Positions 8,992 through 17,010 of a stretch of 44,120 nucleotides of DNA are shown one piece after another. Below the pieces are notes generated by a model that ran no database searches, had not been told where the DNA came from, and worked only from the letters and a program-made list of their open reading frames with translations. This DNA comes from Hyphomicrobiales bacterium. GTDB taxonomy: Bacteria; Pseudomonadota; Alphaproteobacteria; Rhizobiales; Rhizobiaceae. The number at the start of each line of letters is the position of its first letter. The first letter of the stretch is position 1. The position numbers and the translations under genes were made by a program. The stretch is from assembly GCA_900468065.1 (NCBI GenBank), contig UBTA01000016.1, positions 1 to 44,120 of the forward strand, given 5' to 3'.

Positions 8992-9144
8992 ATTTTTATT
9001 TTGTTTTTGCTTTCAATCCCCAACGCGCGACGAATTTTGTATCATCGGCTTTGCTCATCAACCAGAAAAATCGGCTTCATTGCGCTGCAAACCTTCGCTG
9101 CACTGCAGGAAATAGGCCTTTGTTCACCCTTTACGGGAAAGCTC

Positions 9145-9175
9145 TTGACTTACTGCCTGTCGCAATGGTTTGTTA
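9145..9175 (+). promoter_or_regulatory. Candidate aglE promoter
   Basis: TTGACT at 9145-9150 is a good -35 element. An AT-rich TTTGTTA at about 9169-9175 could act as -10 with 18-19 bases between. The second AglR palindrome follows within ten bases, around the expected transcription start, which fits repression by steric block. The -10 element is poor, as is common in alphaproteobacteria. Confidence 0.5.
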
Positions 9176-9181
9176 GAAAAC

Positions 9182-9195
9182 TCAAAGCGCTTTGA
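9182..9195. promoter_or_regulatory. Putative AglR operator O2 (aglE side)
   Basis: TCAAAGCGCTTTGA is a perfect 14-base palindrome whose core equals the site at 8980-8991. It lies immediately downstream of the candidate aglE promoter and 66 bases before the aglE start codon. The two sites are 203 bases apart centre to centre, a distance compatible with repression by DNA looping. Confidence 0.8.
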
Positions 9196-9260
9196 ATTTT
9201 GGCGGCGCTGCGGTGTTCGCCCGGCATCAATGGGTCGGGTCTTTCTTGGGAGGAAATGAC

Positions 9261-10619
9261 GTGAAGAGAACATTCTTGTTGGGAGTGGCGGCGCTTGCGC
9301 TTGTGGCAGGCGCCACGCACGCAGCCGAGCTGAAATTCAAGCCGGGCGAAGATTCCAAATTCAACTGGGCAAGCTTCGAAGAGTTCAAGAAGAGCCATGA
9401 CCTCAAGGGTCAGACGTTGACGATCTTCGGTCCGTGGCGCGGCGAAGATGAGGCTCTGGCCGAATCCATGCTCGACTATTTCCGCGATGCGACCGGTGTC
9501 GAGGTGAAATATTCCTCGTCCGAGAACTACGAACAGCAGATCGTCATCGACACCCAGGCCGGCAGTCCTCCGGATGTTGCCATCCTGCCGCAGCCGGGCC
9601 TGATCGCCGATCTGGCGTCGAAGGGTTATCTGACGCCGCTCGGTGAAAAGACCCAGAAATGGCTTCTCGACAATTACGCCGCTGGCCAGTCCTGGGTCGA
9701 TCTGTCGACCTATGCCGGCAAGGACGGCAAGAAGGAACTCTACGCATTTCCCTACAAGATCGACGTGAAGTCGCTGGTCTGGTACGTGCCGGAAAATTTT
9801 GAGGATTCGGGCTATGAAGTTCCGAAGACCATGGAAGAGCTGAAGGCTCTGACCGAGAAGATCGTTACCGATGGCGGCACACCATGGTGCATCGGTCTCG
9901 GCTCCGGCGGTGCGACCGGCTGGCCGGCCACCGACTGGGTCGAAGACATGATGCTGCGCACGCAGCCGGCCGACGTCTACGACAAGTGGGTTACCAACGC
10001 GATCCCGTTCAACGATCCGGCTGTCGTCGGCGCCATCGATGAATTCGGCTGGTTTGCCAAGAACGACAAGAATGTCGATGGCGGTGCTGCAGCCGTTGCC
10101 TCCGCCGACTTCCGCGACAGCCCGAAGGGTCTGTTTGCCTCGCCGCCGAAATGCTACCTGCACCATCAGGCATCGTTCATCCCGTCCTTCTTCCCGGAAG
10201 GTACCAAGGTCGGCGAAGACGCAGATTTCTTCTACATGCCGCCTTACGCAAGCAAGCCGGACCTCGGCAATCCTGTTCTCGGCGCCGGTACACTCGCGAT
10301 GATCACCAAGGACACGCCTGCGGCTCGCGCCTTCATCGAGTTCCTCGAAACGCCGATCGCGCATGAAGTCTGGATGGCTCAGTCGAGCTTCCTGACACCG
10401 TTGAAAAGCGCCAACAAGGATGCCTATGCCAACGGCCCGATGAAGAAGCAGGGCGAAATCCTGCTGAACGCCACGACCTTCCGCTTTGACGGTTCCGACC
10501 TGATGCCCGGCAAGATTGGCGCCGGCGCATTCTGGACCGGCATGGTCGATTATGTTGGTGGCAAGTCGGCCAAGGACGTCTCTGACGGTATCCAGAAGGC
10601 TTGGGACTCGATCAAGTAA
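9261..10619 (+). CDS. aglE: Alpha-glucoside ABC transporter substrate-binding protein AglE
   Basis: This 452-residue periplasmic solute-binding protein belongs to ABC family 1 (maltose/alpha-glucoside type). It has a clear signal peptide (MKRTFLLGVAALALVAGATHA, Ala-Ala cleavage region). The mature protein contains the lobe motifs TLTIFGPWRGEDEALAES and PPDVAILPQPGLIADLA. The start is GTG at 9261, with GGGAGGAA (9248-9255) at ideal spacing. The open frame reaches back to 9192, but that extension would run through the operator. It is the first gene of the aglEFGAK operon and would capture sucrose, maltose, trehalose or similar sugars, by analogy with the characterised S. meliloti Agl system. 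Confidence 0.93.
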   Translation: MKRTFLLGVAALALVAGATHAAELKFKPGEDSKFNWASFEEFKKSHDLKGQTLTIFGPWRGEDEALAESMLDYFRDATGVEVKYSSSENYEQQIVIDTQAGSPPDVAILPQPGLIADLASKGYLTPLGEKTQKWLLDNYAAGQSWVDLSTYAGKDGKKELYAFPYKIDVKSLVWYVPENFEDSGYEVPKTMEELKALTEKIVTDGGTPWCIGLGSGGATGWPATDWVEDMMLRTQPADVYDKWVTNAIPFNDPAVVGAIDEFGWFAKNDKNVDGGAAAVASADFRDSPKGLFASPPKCYLHHQASFIPSFFPEGTKVGEDADFFYMPPYASKPDLGNPVLGAGTLAMITKDTPAARAFIEFLETPIAHEVWMAQSSFLTPLKSANKDAYANGPMKKQGEILLNATTFRFDGSDLMPGKIGAGAFWTGMVDYVGGKSAKDVSDGIQKAWDSIK

Positions 10620-10923
10620 GATCGCCCGATCCTCGAAAATCGGCTCCGGGCGAAAAATCCCGGAGCCAAAATCAAAAGACTGCGAGGCCTGAAGCGCCGT
10701 TCTCCATGCCGCCCGGTAGAGTGGGCGCGGCGGAACGGTTCGGGGAAAGCTGACAAAAGAAGCCCTTTTGAATGAACACACCCTTGCCAGCCGAACTTCA
10801 GGTTCGGACACAACAAGCGGTGTGACTGTTCTGGTCGTTTGATCTCCCGAAAGGCGGGAGCCATACGCCAAGGGGCGGGCAGGCCGCATATCCGGCCTTA
10901 TATTCCTGGGGGAGGAAGTTGCC
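10620..10923 (+). other. Long aglE-aglF intercistronic region with hairpins
   Basis: This 304-base gap is far longer than the other gaps of the operon. It holds no convincing gene. It carries a hairpin at 10642-10667 (annotated separately), a second one at 10844-10860 (CTCCCG, loop, CGGGAG) and GC-rich inverted segments around 10697-10740. The aglF ribosome binding site GGGGGAGGAAG closes it. It is probably a transcribed spacer that helps give more AglE than membrane components. Confidence 0.6.
10642..10667 (+). terminator. Stem-loop after aglE, no T-tract
   Basis: GGCTCCGGG and CCCGGAGCC form a perfect nine-base-pair stem around the loop CGAAAAAT, 22 bases after the aglE stop. No run of T follows, so it is more likely an mRNA 3'-end stabiliser or weak attenuator than a full terminator. 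Such structures are common between binding-protein genes and permease genes. Confidence 0.6.
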
Positions 10924-11934
10924 ATGCAGCAGTTGATATTTGCCATCGCCACGATGGCCGCCGGGGTTCTTGGCTGCGCCGCCTATTTCTTCGGCACGAA
11001 CTGGATCCTCGACAAGCTCTTTCCGTCAAAGGGACTGACGGGGCCTGTCGCCTCGCGCAACCTGCGCATCACCAACGCCATACGGCCATGGCTCTTTCTC
11101 GGTCCGGCACTGTTCTCGCTGACCATCTACCTGATCTATCCGGTGATCGCCTCCGTCTGGCTGAGCCTGCATGACAGGGCGGGCGAGAATTTCGTCGGTC
11201 TGAACAACTTCATCTGGATGTTCAACGACGGCGAGTTCCGCCAGTCGATCTACAACAACTTCCTCTGGCTGCTGGTCGTGCCCGCTGCCGCGACGTTCTT
11301 CGGGTTAATCATCGCGGCACTCACCGACCGGATCTGGTGGGGCAATATCGCCAAGACGCTGATCTTCATGCCGATGGCGATCTCCTTCGTCGGCGCTTCG
11401 GTCATCTGGAAATTCATCTACGATTACCGCGCCGAAGGCACCGCTCAGATCGGTCTTTTGAACGCCGTCGTCGTCTATTTCGGCGGCACACCGGAAGCCT
11501 GGGTAACGCTGCCCTTCTGGAACAATTTCTTCCTGATGGTGATCCTGATCTGGATCCAGACCGGTTTCGCCATGGTCATCCTGTCGGCGGCGCTACGGGG
11601 CATTCCGGAAGAAACCATCGAGGCTGCCGTCATCGATGGCGCCAACGGTCTGCAGATTTTCTTCAAGATCATGATCCCGCAAATGTGGGGCACGATCGCC
11701 GTCGTCTGGACCACCATTACCATACTGGTGCTCAAGGTCTTCGACATCGTTCTCGCCATGACCAACGGTCAGTGGCAAAGCCAGGTTCTCGCCAATCTGA
11801 TGTTCGACTGGATGTTCCGCGGTGGCGGTGACTTCGGCCGCGGCGCCGCGATCGCCGTCATCATCATGGTGCTGGTGATCCCGATCATGATCTGGAACAT
11901 CCGCAACGCTGCCAAGGAAATGGAGGGCCATTGA
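10924..11934 (+). CDS. aglF: Alpha-glucoside ABC transporter permease AglF
   Basis: The 336-residue inner-membrane protein is a MalF-type permease. After an N-terminal anchor helix and a short loop, it has the permease core starting RPWLFLGPALFSLTIYLIYP. The ATPase-contact EAA loop reads EAAVIDGANGLQIFFKI around residues 236-252. The C-terminus is helical (IAVIIMVLVIPIMIWNI). The ribosome binding site GGGGGAGGAAG is strong. aglG starts one base after its stop, so the two permeases are made together as the heterodimeric channel fed by AglE and powered by AglK. Confidence 0.93.
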   Translation: MQQLIFAIATMAAGVLGCAAYFFGTNWILDKLFPSKGLTGPVASRNLRITNAIRPWLFLGPALFSLTIYLIYPVIASVWLSLHDRAGENFVGLNNFIWMFNDGEFRQSIYNNFLWLLVVPAAATFFGLIIAALTDRIWWGNIAKTLIFMPMAISFVGASVIWKFIYDYRAEGTAQIGLLNAVVVYFGGTPEAWVTLPFWNNFFLMVILIWIQTGFAMVILSAALRGIPEETIEAAVIDGANGLQIFFKIMIPQMWGTIAVVWTTITILVLKVFDIVLAMTNGQWQSQVLANLMFDWMFRGGGDFGRGAAIAVIIMVLVIPIMIWNIRNAAKEMEGH

Positions 11935-11935
11935 G

Positions 11936-13081
11936 ATGATTGCTTCTTCCCGCTCGCCCCTCGTCTGGGTCGTCCATATTTCCGTCATCCTGCTTGTCGT
12001 CCTCTGGACCCTCCCAACTGCCGGCCTGTTGATCTCGTCGCTGCGCGACAAGGACCAGCTTGCCGTCTCCGGCTGGTGGACGGCGCTTTCCACGTCGTCG
12101 CAGAACCTGACCGGCCGTGCAGCCTCGCCTGATGAGCAGGTCGAACGTGACGGCAAGTTCGTCATTGCCGGCAATCTGCTGGAGGGCGGCGATTCAAAGG
12201 TGTCGGCCTTCGGCTTCCGGCCACTGCAGCCTACCGCTTTTGAGGCCGGCGCGCTCGCCGACATCGGCGACGGCCAGACACTGACCGTCAAGGATGACGG
12301 CAGTTACGAGATCGTCTCACCGACCCGCATGGAAGGCTCGCGCGGCCAGCGTATCTTCTATACCGCAGCCATCCCGCCCCGCTTTACCTTCGACAATTAC
12401 CGCGAAGTCATGCGGGCAGCAGGCATTGGTGCGTCTTTCATCAACTCGCTGACCGTTGCCATCCCGGCCACGATCATCCCGATCCTGGTCGCAGCCTTTG
12501 CTGCCTACGCATTGGCCTGGATGAAGTTTCCCGGCCGGTCCATCCTGATCGCCGTCGTCGTCGGACTTCTGGTCGTTCCCTTGCAGATGTCGCTGATCCC
12601 GCTGTTGAAATTGTACAATGGCGTCGGCGCGTTTCTCGGTGTTCCGGCCAAGACCTACGTCGGCATCTGGCTGGCGCATATGGGCTTCGGCCTGCCGCTC
12701 GCCATCTATCTGCTGCGCAACTATATGGCCGGCCTGCCGCGCGAAATCATGGAATCGGCCCGCGTCGATGGCGCCAGCGATTTCGACATCTTCATCAAGA
12801 TCATCCTGCCTTTGTCGTTCCCCGCACTCGCGTCGTTTTCGATCTTCCAGTTCCTCTGGACCTGGAACGACCTTCTGGTCGCCATGGTGTTCCTGGGCAC
12901 CGGCAACAACGAACTGGTTCTCACCGGCCGTCTGGTCAATCTGCTCGGCTCGCGCGGCGGCAACTGGGAAATCCTCACGGCGTCGGCCTTCATCACCATC
13001 ATCGTGCCCCTGATCGTCTTCTTCACCCTGCAGCGCTACCTCGTGCGTGGCCTGCTGGCAGGATCGGTCAAGGGCGGCTGA
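11936..13081 (+). CDS. aglG: Alpha-glucoside ABC transporter permease AglG
   Basis: The 381-residue MalG-type permease partners AglF. The C-terminal two thirds form the standard permease fold, with the EAA loop MESARVDGASDFDIFIKIIL. The N-terminal helix (VWVVHISVILLVVLWTLPTAG) is followed by about 100 extra residues, rich in charged and Gly residues (roughly 40-140), before the core begins at RFTFDNYREV. Most MalG-type permeases lack this segment and are near 280 residues. By topology it should face the periplasm, where it could contact AglE. My recollection is that rhizobial AglG proteins share it, so it is a family trait rather than a defect. Confidence 0.92.
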   Translation: MIASSRSPLVWVVHISVILLVVLWTLPTAGLLISSLRDKDQLAVSGWWTALSTSSQNLTGRAASPDEQVERDGKFVIAGNLLEGGDSKVSAFGFRPLQPTAFEAGALADIGDGQTLTVKDDGSYEIVSPTRMEGSRGQRIFYTAAIPPRFTFDNYREVMRAAGIGASFINSLTVAIPATIIPILVAAFAAYALAWMKFPGRSILIAVVVGLLVVPLQMSLIPLLKLYNGVGAFLGVPAKTYVGIWLAHMGFGLPLAIYLLRNYMAGLPREIMESARVDGASDFDIFIKIILPLSFPALASFSIFQFLWTWNDLLVAMVFLGTGNNELVLTGRLVNLLGSRGGNWEILTASAFITIIVPLIVFFTLQRYLVRGLLAGSVKGG

Positions 13082-13113
13082 GACTTTTCGATAGTAAAAG
13101 GACGTCTACAGGA

Positions 13114-14778
13114 ATGAATACGAGCATGACCCAGGCAATTGGTTCCACATTGCAGGCCGACCGGGACTGGTGGCGTGGCGCGGTGATCTACCAGATCTAT
13201 CCGCGCTCCTACCAGGATTCGAACGGCGACGGCATTGGCGACCTGAAGGGTATTACCGCCCGCCTGCCGCATGTCGCCTCGCTCGGCGTCGATGCGATCT
13301 GGATCTCGCCGTTCTTCACGTCGCCGATGAAGGATTTCGGCTATGACGTGTCGAACTATACCGGCGTCGATGCGATCTTCGGCCTGCTTGCCGATTTCGA
13401 CGCGCTGATCGCTGAGGCCCACCGCCTCGGCATCCGCGTGATGATCGATCTGGTTCTGTCGCATACCTCGGATCAGCACCCGTGGTTTGCCGAAAGCCGT
13501 TCCAGCCGCTTCAACCCGAAGGCAGACTGGTACGTCTGGTCCGATTCCAAGCCGGACGGCACACCGCCGAACAACTGGATGTCGATCTTCGGCGGCTCGG
13601 CCTGGCAGTGGGATCCGACGCGGCTGCAATACTACATGCACAACTTCCTGACCTCGCAGCCCGACCTCAATCTGCACAATCCCGAAGTTCAGGATGCGCT
13701 CTTGGCCGTCGAGCGCTTCTGGTTGGAACGCGGCGTCGATGGTTTCCGGCTGGATACGATCAACTTCTATTTCCATGATCTGAAACTGCGCGATAACCCG
13801 GCGCTGGCCCCGGAACGCCGCAACGCCAATACGGCACCGGCGGTCAATCCGTACAATTATCAGGAACATCTCTACGACAAGAATCGGCCGGAAAACCTTG
13901 AATTCCTCAAGCGCTTCCGCGCTGTCATGAATGAATTCCCGGCGATCGCCGCCGTCGGCGAAGTCGGCGACAGCCAGATCGGTCTTGAGATTGCCGGGCA
14001 ATATACGTCCGGCAACGACAAGATGCATATGTGCTACGCCTTCGAATTCCTGGCACCCGATCCGTTGACGCCGTCGAGCGTCGCGCAGGTGCTGCATGAT
14101 TTTGCCCGCGCAGCCCCCGAAGGCTGGGCCTGCTGGGCGTTTTCCAACCATGACGTCGTGCGCCATGTCAGCCGCTGGGGGCAGGGCATTGCCGATCAGG
14201 AGGCGCATGCGAAATTCCTCGCCAGCCTGCTGATGACATTGCGCGGCTCGATCTGCATCTATCAGGGCGAAGAGCTTGGCCTGACGGAAGCCGATCTCGC
14301 CTTCGAGGACCTGCAGGATCCCTACGGCATCCAGTTCTGGCCGGATTTCAAGGGCCGCGACGGCTGCCGCACACCGATGATCTGGGACAAGAACGCAGTC
14401 AACGGCGGTTTCGGCGAGGGCAAGCCGTGGCTGCCGGTACCGAAGGAACATCTCGGCCGCGCCGTTTCCGAACAGCAGACGGATCCGAATTCGGTTCTCA
14501 ACCATTACCGCCGGTTTCTGGCATTCCGCAAGCAGCACCTGGCTCTTGCCAAGGGTGAGATCGAGTTTCGCCCTTACCCGGCGCCGCTGCTCGGTTTCGA
14601 GCGTAAATTCGGCAACGAGACGATCCTGTGCCTGTTCAATATGAGTGCCGAGCCTACTACCACCCAGCGCCCGGTTGAAAAACTCGACGTGCTGGAAGGT
14701 CATGGCTTCGGATCGGCATTGAACGGCGACACCATCACGATACCGGCCTGGAGCGGCTTTTTCGCTCGGGTCGAATGA
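13114..14778 (+). CDS. aglA: Alpha-glucosidase AglA (GH13)
   Basis: This 554-residue cytoplasmic enzyme hydrolyses alpha-glucosides imported by AglEFGK to release glucose. GH13 landmarks are present: DWWRGAVIYQIYPRSYQDSN at the start of the barrel, DLVLSHTSDQHPWF (region II), GFRLDTINF with the nucleophile at about Asp214, VGEVGD with the acid/base at about Glu283, and FSNHDVVRH with the transition-state Asp near 347. The length is typical of oligo-1,6-glucosidase/alpha-glucosidase enzymes. No signal peptide is seen, which fits hydrolysis after uptake. Starts at 13114 or 13126 are both possible; AAGGA at 13098-13102 favours the first. It lies 32 bases after aglG, inside the operon. Confidence 0.94.
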   Translation: MNTSMTQAIGSTLQADRDWWRGAVIYQIYPRSYQDSNGDGIGDLKGITARLPHVASLGVDAIWISPFFTSPMKDFGYDVSNYTGVDAIFGLLADFDALIAEAHRLGIRVMIDLVLSHTSDQHPWFAESRSSRFNPKADWYVWSDSKPDGTPPNNWMSIFGGSAWQWDPTRLQYYMHNFLTSQPDLNLHNPEVQDALLAVERFWLERGVDGFRLDTINFYFHDLKLRDNPALAPERRNANTAPAVNPYNYQEHLYDKNRPENLEFLKRFRAVMNEFPAIAAVGEVGDSQIGLEIAGQYTSGNDKMHMCYAFEFLAPDPLTPSSVAQVLHDFARAAPEGWACWAFSNHDVVRHVSRWGQGIADQEAHAKFLASLLMTLRGSICIYQGEELGLTEADLAFEDLQDPYGIQFWPDFKGRDGCRTPMIWDKNAVNGGFGEGKPWLPVPKEHLGRAVSEQQTDPNSVLNHYRRFLAFRKQHLALAKGEIEFRPYPAPLLGFERKFGNETILCLFNMSAEPTTTQRPVEKLDVLEGHGFGSALNGDTITIPAWSGFFARVE

Positions 14779-14845
14779 ATGAGATCAAACCGGTTCCAAT
14801 GAATAAGGAGCCGGCGAAAAACGAGAGAATGAAGGGGAGGATGAC

Positions 14846-15934
14846 ATGGCAGGTTTGCAACTGAAGAATATCCGCAAGTCCTATGGCGCGGTGGATGTCA
14901 TCCATGGCATCGATCTGGATATCAAGCAGGGCGAGTTCGTCGTCTTCGTCGGACCGTCCGGCTGCGGGAAGTCGACGCTGTTGCGGATGATCGCCGGCCT
15001 TGAGGAAATCTCCGGCGGTGAAATGTACATCGCCGAGCGGCTGGTCAACGAGGTGCCGCCATCGCAGCGCGGCATCGCCATGGTGTTCCAGTCCTATGCG
15101 CTTTATCCGCATATGACGGTCTATGACAACATGGCCTTCGGCATGCGCATCGCCAAGGAATCGAAGGAGGAGATCGATCGCCGCGTCCGCGCCGCCGCCG
15201 ATATCCTGCAACTGACCGCATATCTCGACCGTCTGCCCAAGGCGCTCTCCGGCGGCCAGCGCCAGCGTGTCGCCATCGGCCGTGCCATCTGCCGCGATCC
15301 AAAGGTCTTCCTGTTCGACGAGCCGCTGTCGAACCTCGATGCCGCTTTGCGTGTCGCCACCCGCATCGAGATCGCCAAGCTGAACGAATCCATGCCGGAT
15401 ACGACGATGATCTACGTGACCCACGACCAGGTGGAGGCGATGACGCTCGCCGACCGTATCGTCGTGCTCTCGGCCGGTCATATCGAACAGGTAGGCCCGC
15501 CTCTGGAACTGTATGAGCGTCCGGCAAACCTCTTCGTCGCCCGCTTCATCGGTTCGCCGGCGATGAATATCATCCCGGCCAAGATTGTCGGAACCGGCGC
15601 CGAGACCACGGTGGAATTGCCGGGCGGCAAGACGGACGTTCTCGATATTCCGACTGCGGCTTCCGAAAACGGCAAGGCGGCAAGTTTTGGCGTACGTCCG
15701 GAGGATCTGAGGGTTTCGACCGGCGACAGCTTCCTGTTTGAAGGCACTGTCGCCATCATCGAAGCCTTGGGCGAAGTGACGCTGCTCTATATCGAGGGGC
15801 TTGTTGCCAACGAGCCGATCATCGCCAAGGTTCCGGGTATCCTCGACATCAAGCGCGGCGAGAAGGTGCGCTTCACCGCCGACAAGGCAAAGCTGCATCT
15901 GTTCGACGCGAGCGGAAAAAGCTACCGGACGTAG
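14846..15934 (+). CDS. aglK: Alpha-glucoside ABC transporter ATPase AglK
   Basis: The 362-residue protein is a MalK/UgpC-type ATPase. Walker A is GPSGCGKST (about 36-44), then the Q-loop (VFQSYALYPHMTV), the signature LSGGQRQRV (about 134-142), Walker B VFLFDEP, and the switch His in YVTHDQ. A C-terminal TOBE/OB regulatory domain of about 120 residues follows. The ATG at 14846 has GGGGAGG five bases upstream. An out-of-frame ATG at 14841 is closed after seven sense codons. As last gene of the operon it would energise AglFG, and it ends 22 bases before a strong terminator. Confidence 0.94.
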   Translation: MAGLQLKNIRKSYGAVDVIHGIDLDIKQGEFVVFVGPSGCGKSTLLRMIAGLEEISGGEMYIAERLVNEVPPSQRGIAMVFQSYALYPHMTVYDNMAFGMRIAKESKEEIDRRVRAAADILQLTAYLDRLPKALSGGQRQRVAIGRAICRDPKVFLFDEPLSNLDAALRVATRIEIAKLNESMPDTTMIYVTHDQVEAMTLADRIVVLSAGHIEQVGPPLELYERPANLFVARFIGSPAMNIIPAKIVGTGAETTVELPGGKTDVLDIPTAASENGKAASFGVRPEDLRVSTGDSFLFEGTVAIIEALGEVTLLYIEGLVANEPIIAKVPGILDIKRGEKVRFTADKAKLHLFDASGKSYRT

Positions 15935-15956
15935 AACCGGACAAAATGTTCAAAAT

Positions 15957-15988
15957 CCGCCTGGGCTGTATTCCCAGGCGGTTTTTTT
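15957..15988 (+). terminator. Rho-independent terminator of the agl operon
   Basis: CCGCCTGGG and CCCAGGCGG form a perfect nine-base-pair stem with a seven-base loop, followed at once by seven T. It is 22 bases after the aglK stop, a textbook intrinsic terminator. Confidence 0.95.
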
Positions 15989-16133
15989 GTATGTGTTGTG
16001 CCAGAATCAGTCACCGACTTACGCTCTGTTAAATCTCCGCCGCTAATGTTTCAAAAAACAAAGGGCATGGAGCAGAAAGATGCGGGGACAGGCATCCGAT
16101 AGACCGACATATCTCAGCAAGGAAGAGTCCTTC

Positions 16134-16487
16134 ATGTACGATCGGGAAGCCAATTTCCCGATGGAGGACACGCGCAATGATGCCCGGATCGAGTACACCG
16201 AAAACGGCATGCTCAACCTCACCTCGCGCCGGTGCGAACTCTTGAAAATATCGAAAAGCAGCGCTGTTCTGGGCATCGCCACGCAATTCAAGCTGCCGCA
16301 GAATTTCTATCTCGATGTCCCGAGTGCCCGCATCGGCATGGTCGGCTGCATCGTCAAGCGCGTGCATGCCAACAACATCATCGAAGCGCGCTTCCTGCGC
16401 CTGATGTCCGAGCGCGATCTCAACCGCATCTTCGTCTATTCGACGCACCCGAACCACCGCAACCGCGTACTCGACATCTACAGCTGA
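16134..16487 (+). CDS. Small PilZ-like domain protein
   Basis: The 117-residue protein looks like a stand-alone PilZ-type beta barrel. It has RNDAR at residues 14-18, matching the RxxxR half of the c-di-GMP motif, and a run of short beta strands. The second half of the motif (D/N-x-S-x-x-G) is not clear; the corresponding stretch reads ISKSSAVLGI. The frame is open from 16080, but the ATG at 16134 with AAGGAAGAG upstream gives a protein that begins just before the domain. It lies alone after the agl terminator. Cyclic di-GMP binding is possible but uncertain, because the second motif is degenerate. Confidence 0.65.
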   Translation: MYDREANFPMEDTRNDARIEYTENGMLNLTSRRCELLKISKSSAVLGIATQFKLPQNFYLDVPSARIGMVGCIVKRVHANNIIEARFLRLMSERDLNRIFVYSTHPNHRNRVLDIYS

Positions 16488-16519
16488 CCATTTTTGGGGC
16501 AATTGATGGTCGCTCGCGC

Positions 16520-16548
16520 TTGACACTGTCCGAAAGAGGCGGATTGAT
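16520..16548 (+). promoter_or_regulatory. Candidate promoter before the GFA-type gene
   Basis: TTGACA at 16520-16525 is a consensus -35 element. ATTGAT at 16543-16548 is a modest -10 with 17 bases between. It lies 33 bases before the next start codon. Confidence 0.4.
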
Positions 16549-16580
16549 AGGGACTGCGCGACGGAAGCGAAAGATTACCG

Positions 16581-16946
16581 ATGAAAAAACCCTATCGCCT
16601 TTCCTGTCATTGCGGCGATATCTGCTTTGAAATCGACGACGAGATTTCCGAGTTGATCGAGTGCAACTGCTCGACCTGCCGCCGTTCGGGCTTTCTGCAT
16701 TGGAAGGTTCCGGCCAGCAAGATAACGCTAGTTAGCGAAAAGCGCCGCGTTTCCACTTATGTCTGGCGCAGCATCACCGAAGGTCACCATTTTTGCGCGA
16801 CATGCGGTGTTGCCCTGATGCGCAGCGGCTATCCCGGTGAGCGTGTATCGGTCAATGCCCGGTGTATCGAGGACATTGATATCTTCGAGCTGAACATCGA
16901 ACGTTATGACGGCCGGACCGACATGCATCCGGGGCCGCTGCCTTGA
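16581..16946 (+). CDS. GFA (CENP-V/Gfa-like) zinc-binding family protein
   Basis: The 121-residue protein has the cysteine pattern of the GFA fold: C9-x-C11, then C28-x-C30-x-x-C33, then C72-x-x-C75 in FCATCGVALM. These ligate structural and catalytic zinc in glutathione-dependent formaldehyde-activating enzyme and relatives. The strand CHCGDICFEID at the N-terminus and the late VSVNARCIED are also family-like. The family is large and most members have no proven substrate, so formaldehyde activity should not be assumed. The gene stands alone between the PilZ-like gene and the racemase pseudogene. Confidence 0.82.
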   Translation: MKKPYRLSCHCGDICFEIDDEISELIECNCSTCRRSGFLHWKVPASKITLVSEKRRVSTYVWRSITEGHHFCATCGVALMRSGYPGERVSVNARCIEDIDIFELNIERYDGRTDMHPGPLP

Positions 16947-17010
16947 CGAAGTCGACACAAAGTAAAAATCCGTGGATGCGAGACAGCCTCTGAGCCGGAA
17001 AACGTGCCGA

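Noticed and set aside
10771..10824. A 17-codon leader peptide upstream of aglF
   Set aside because: It has no ribosome binding site and no run of regulatory codons.
9150..10952. A 600-codon minus-strand open frame over aglE
   Set aside because: It is antisense to aglE, covers its promoter and operator, and has no family resemblance.
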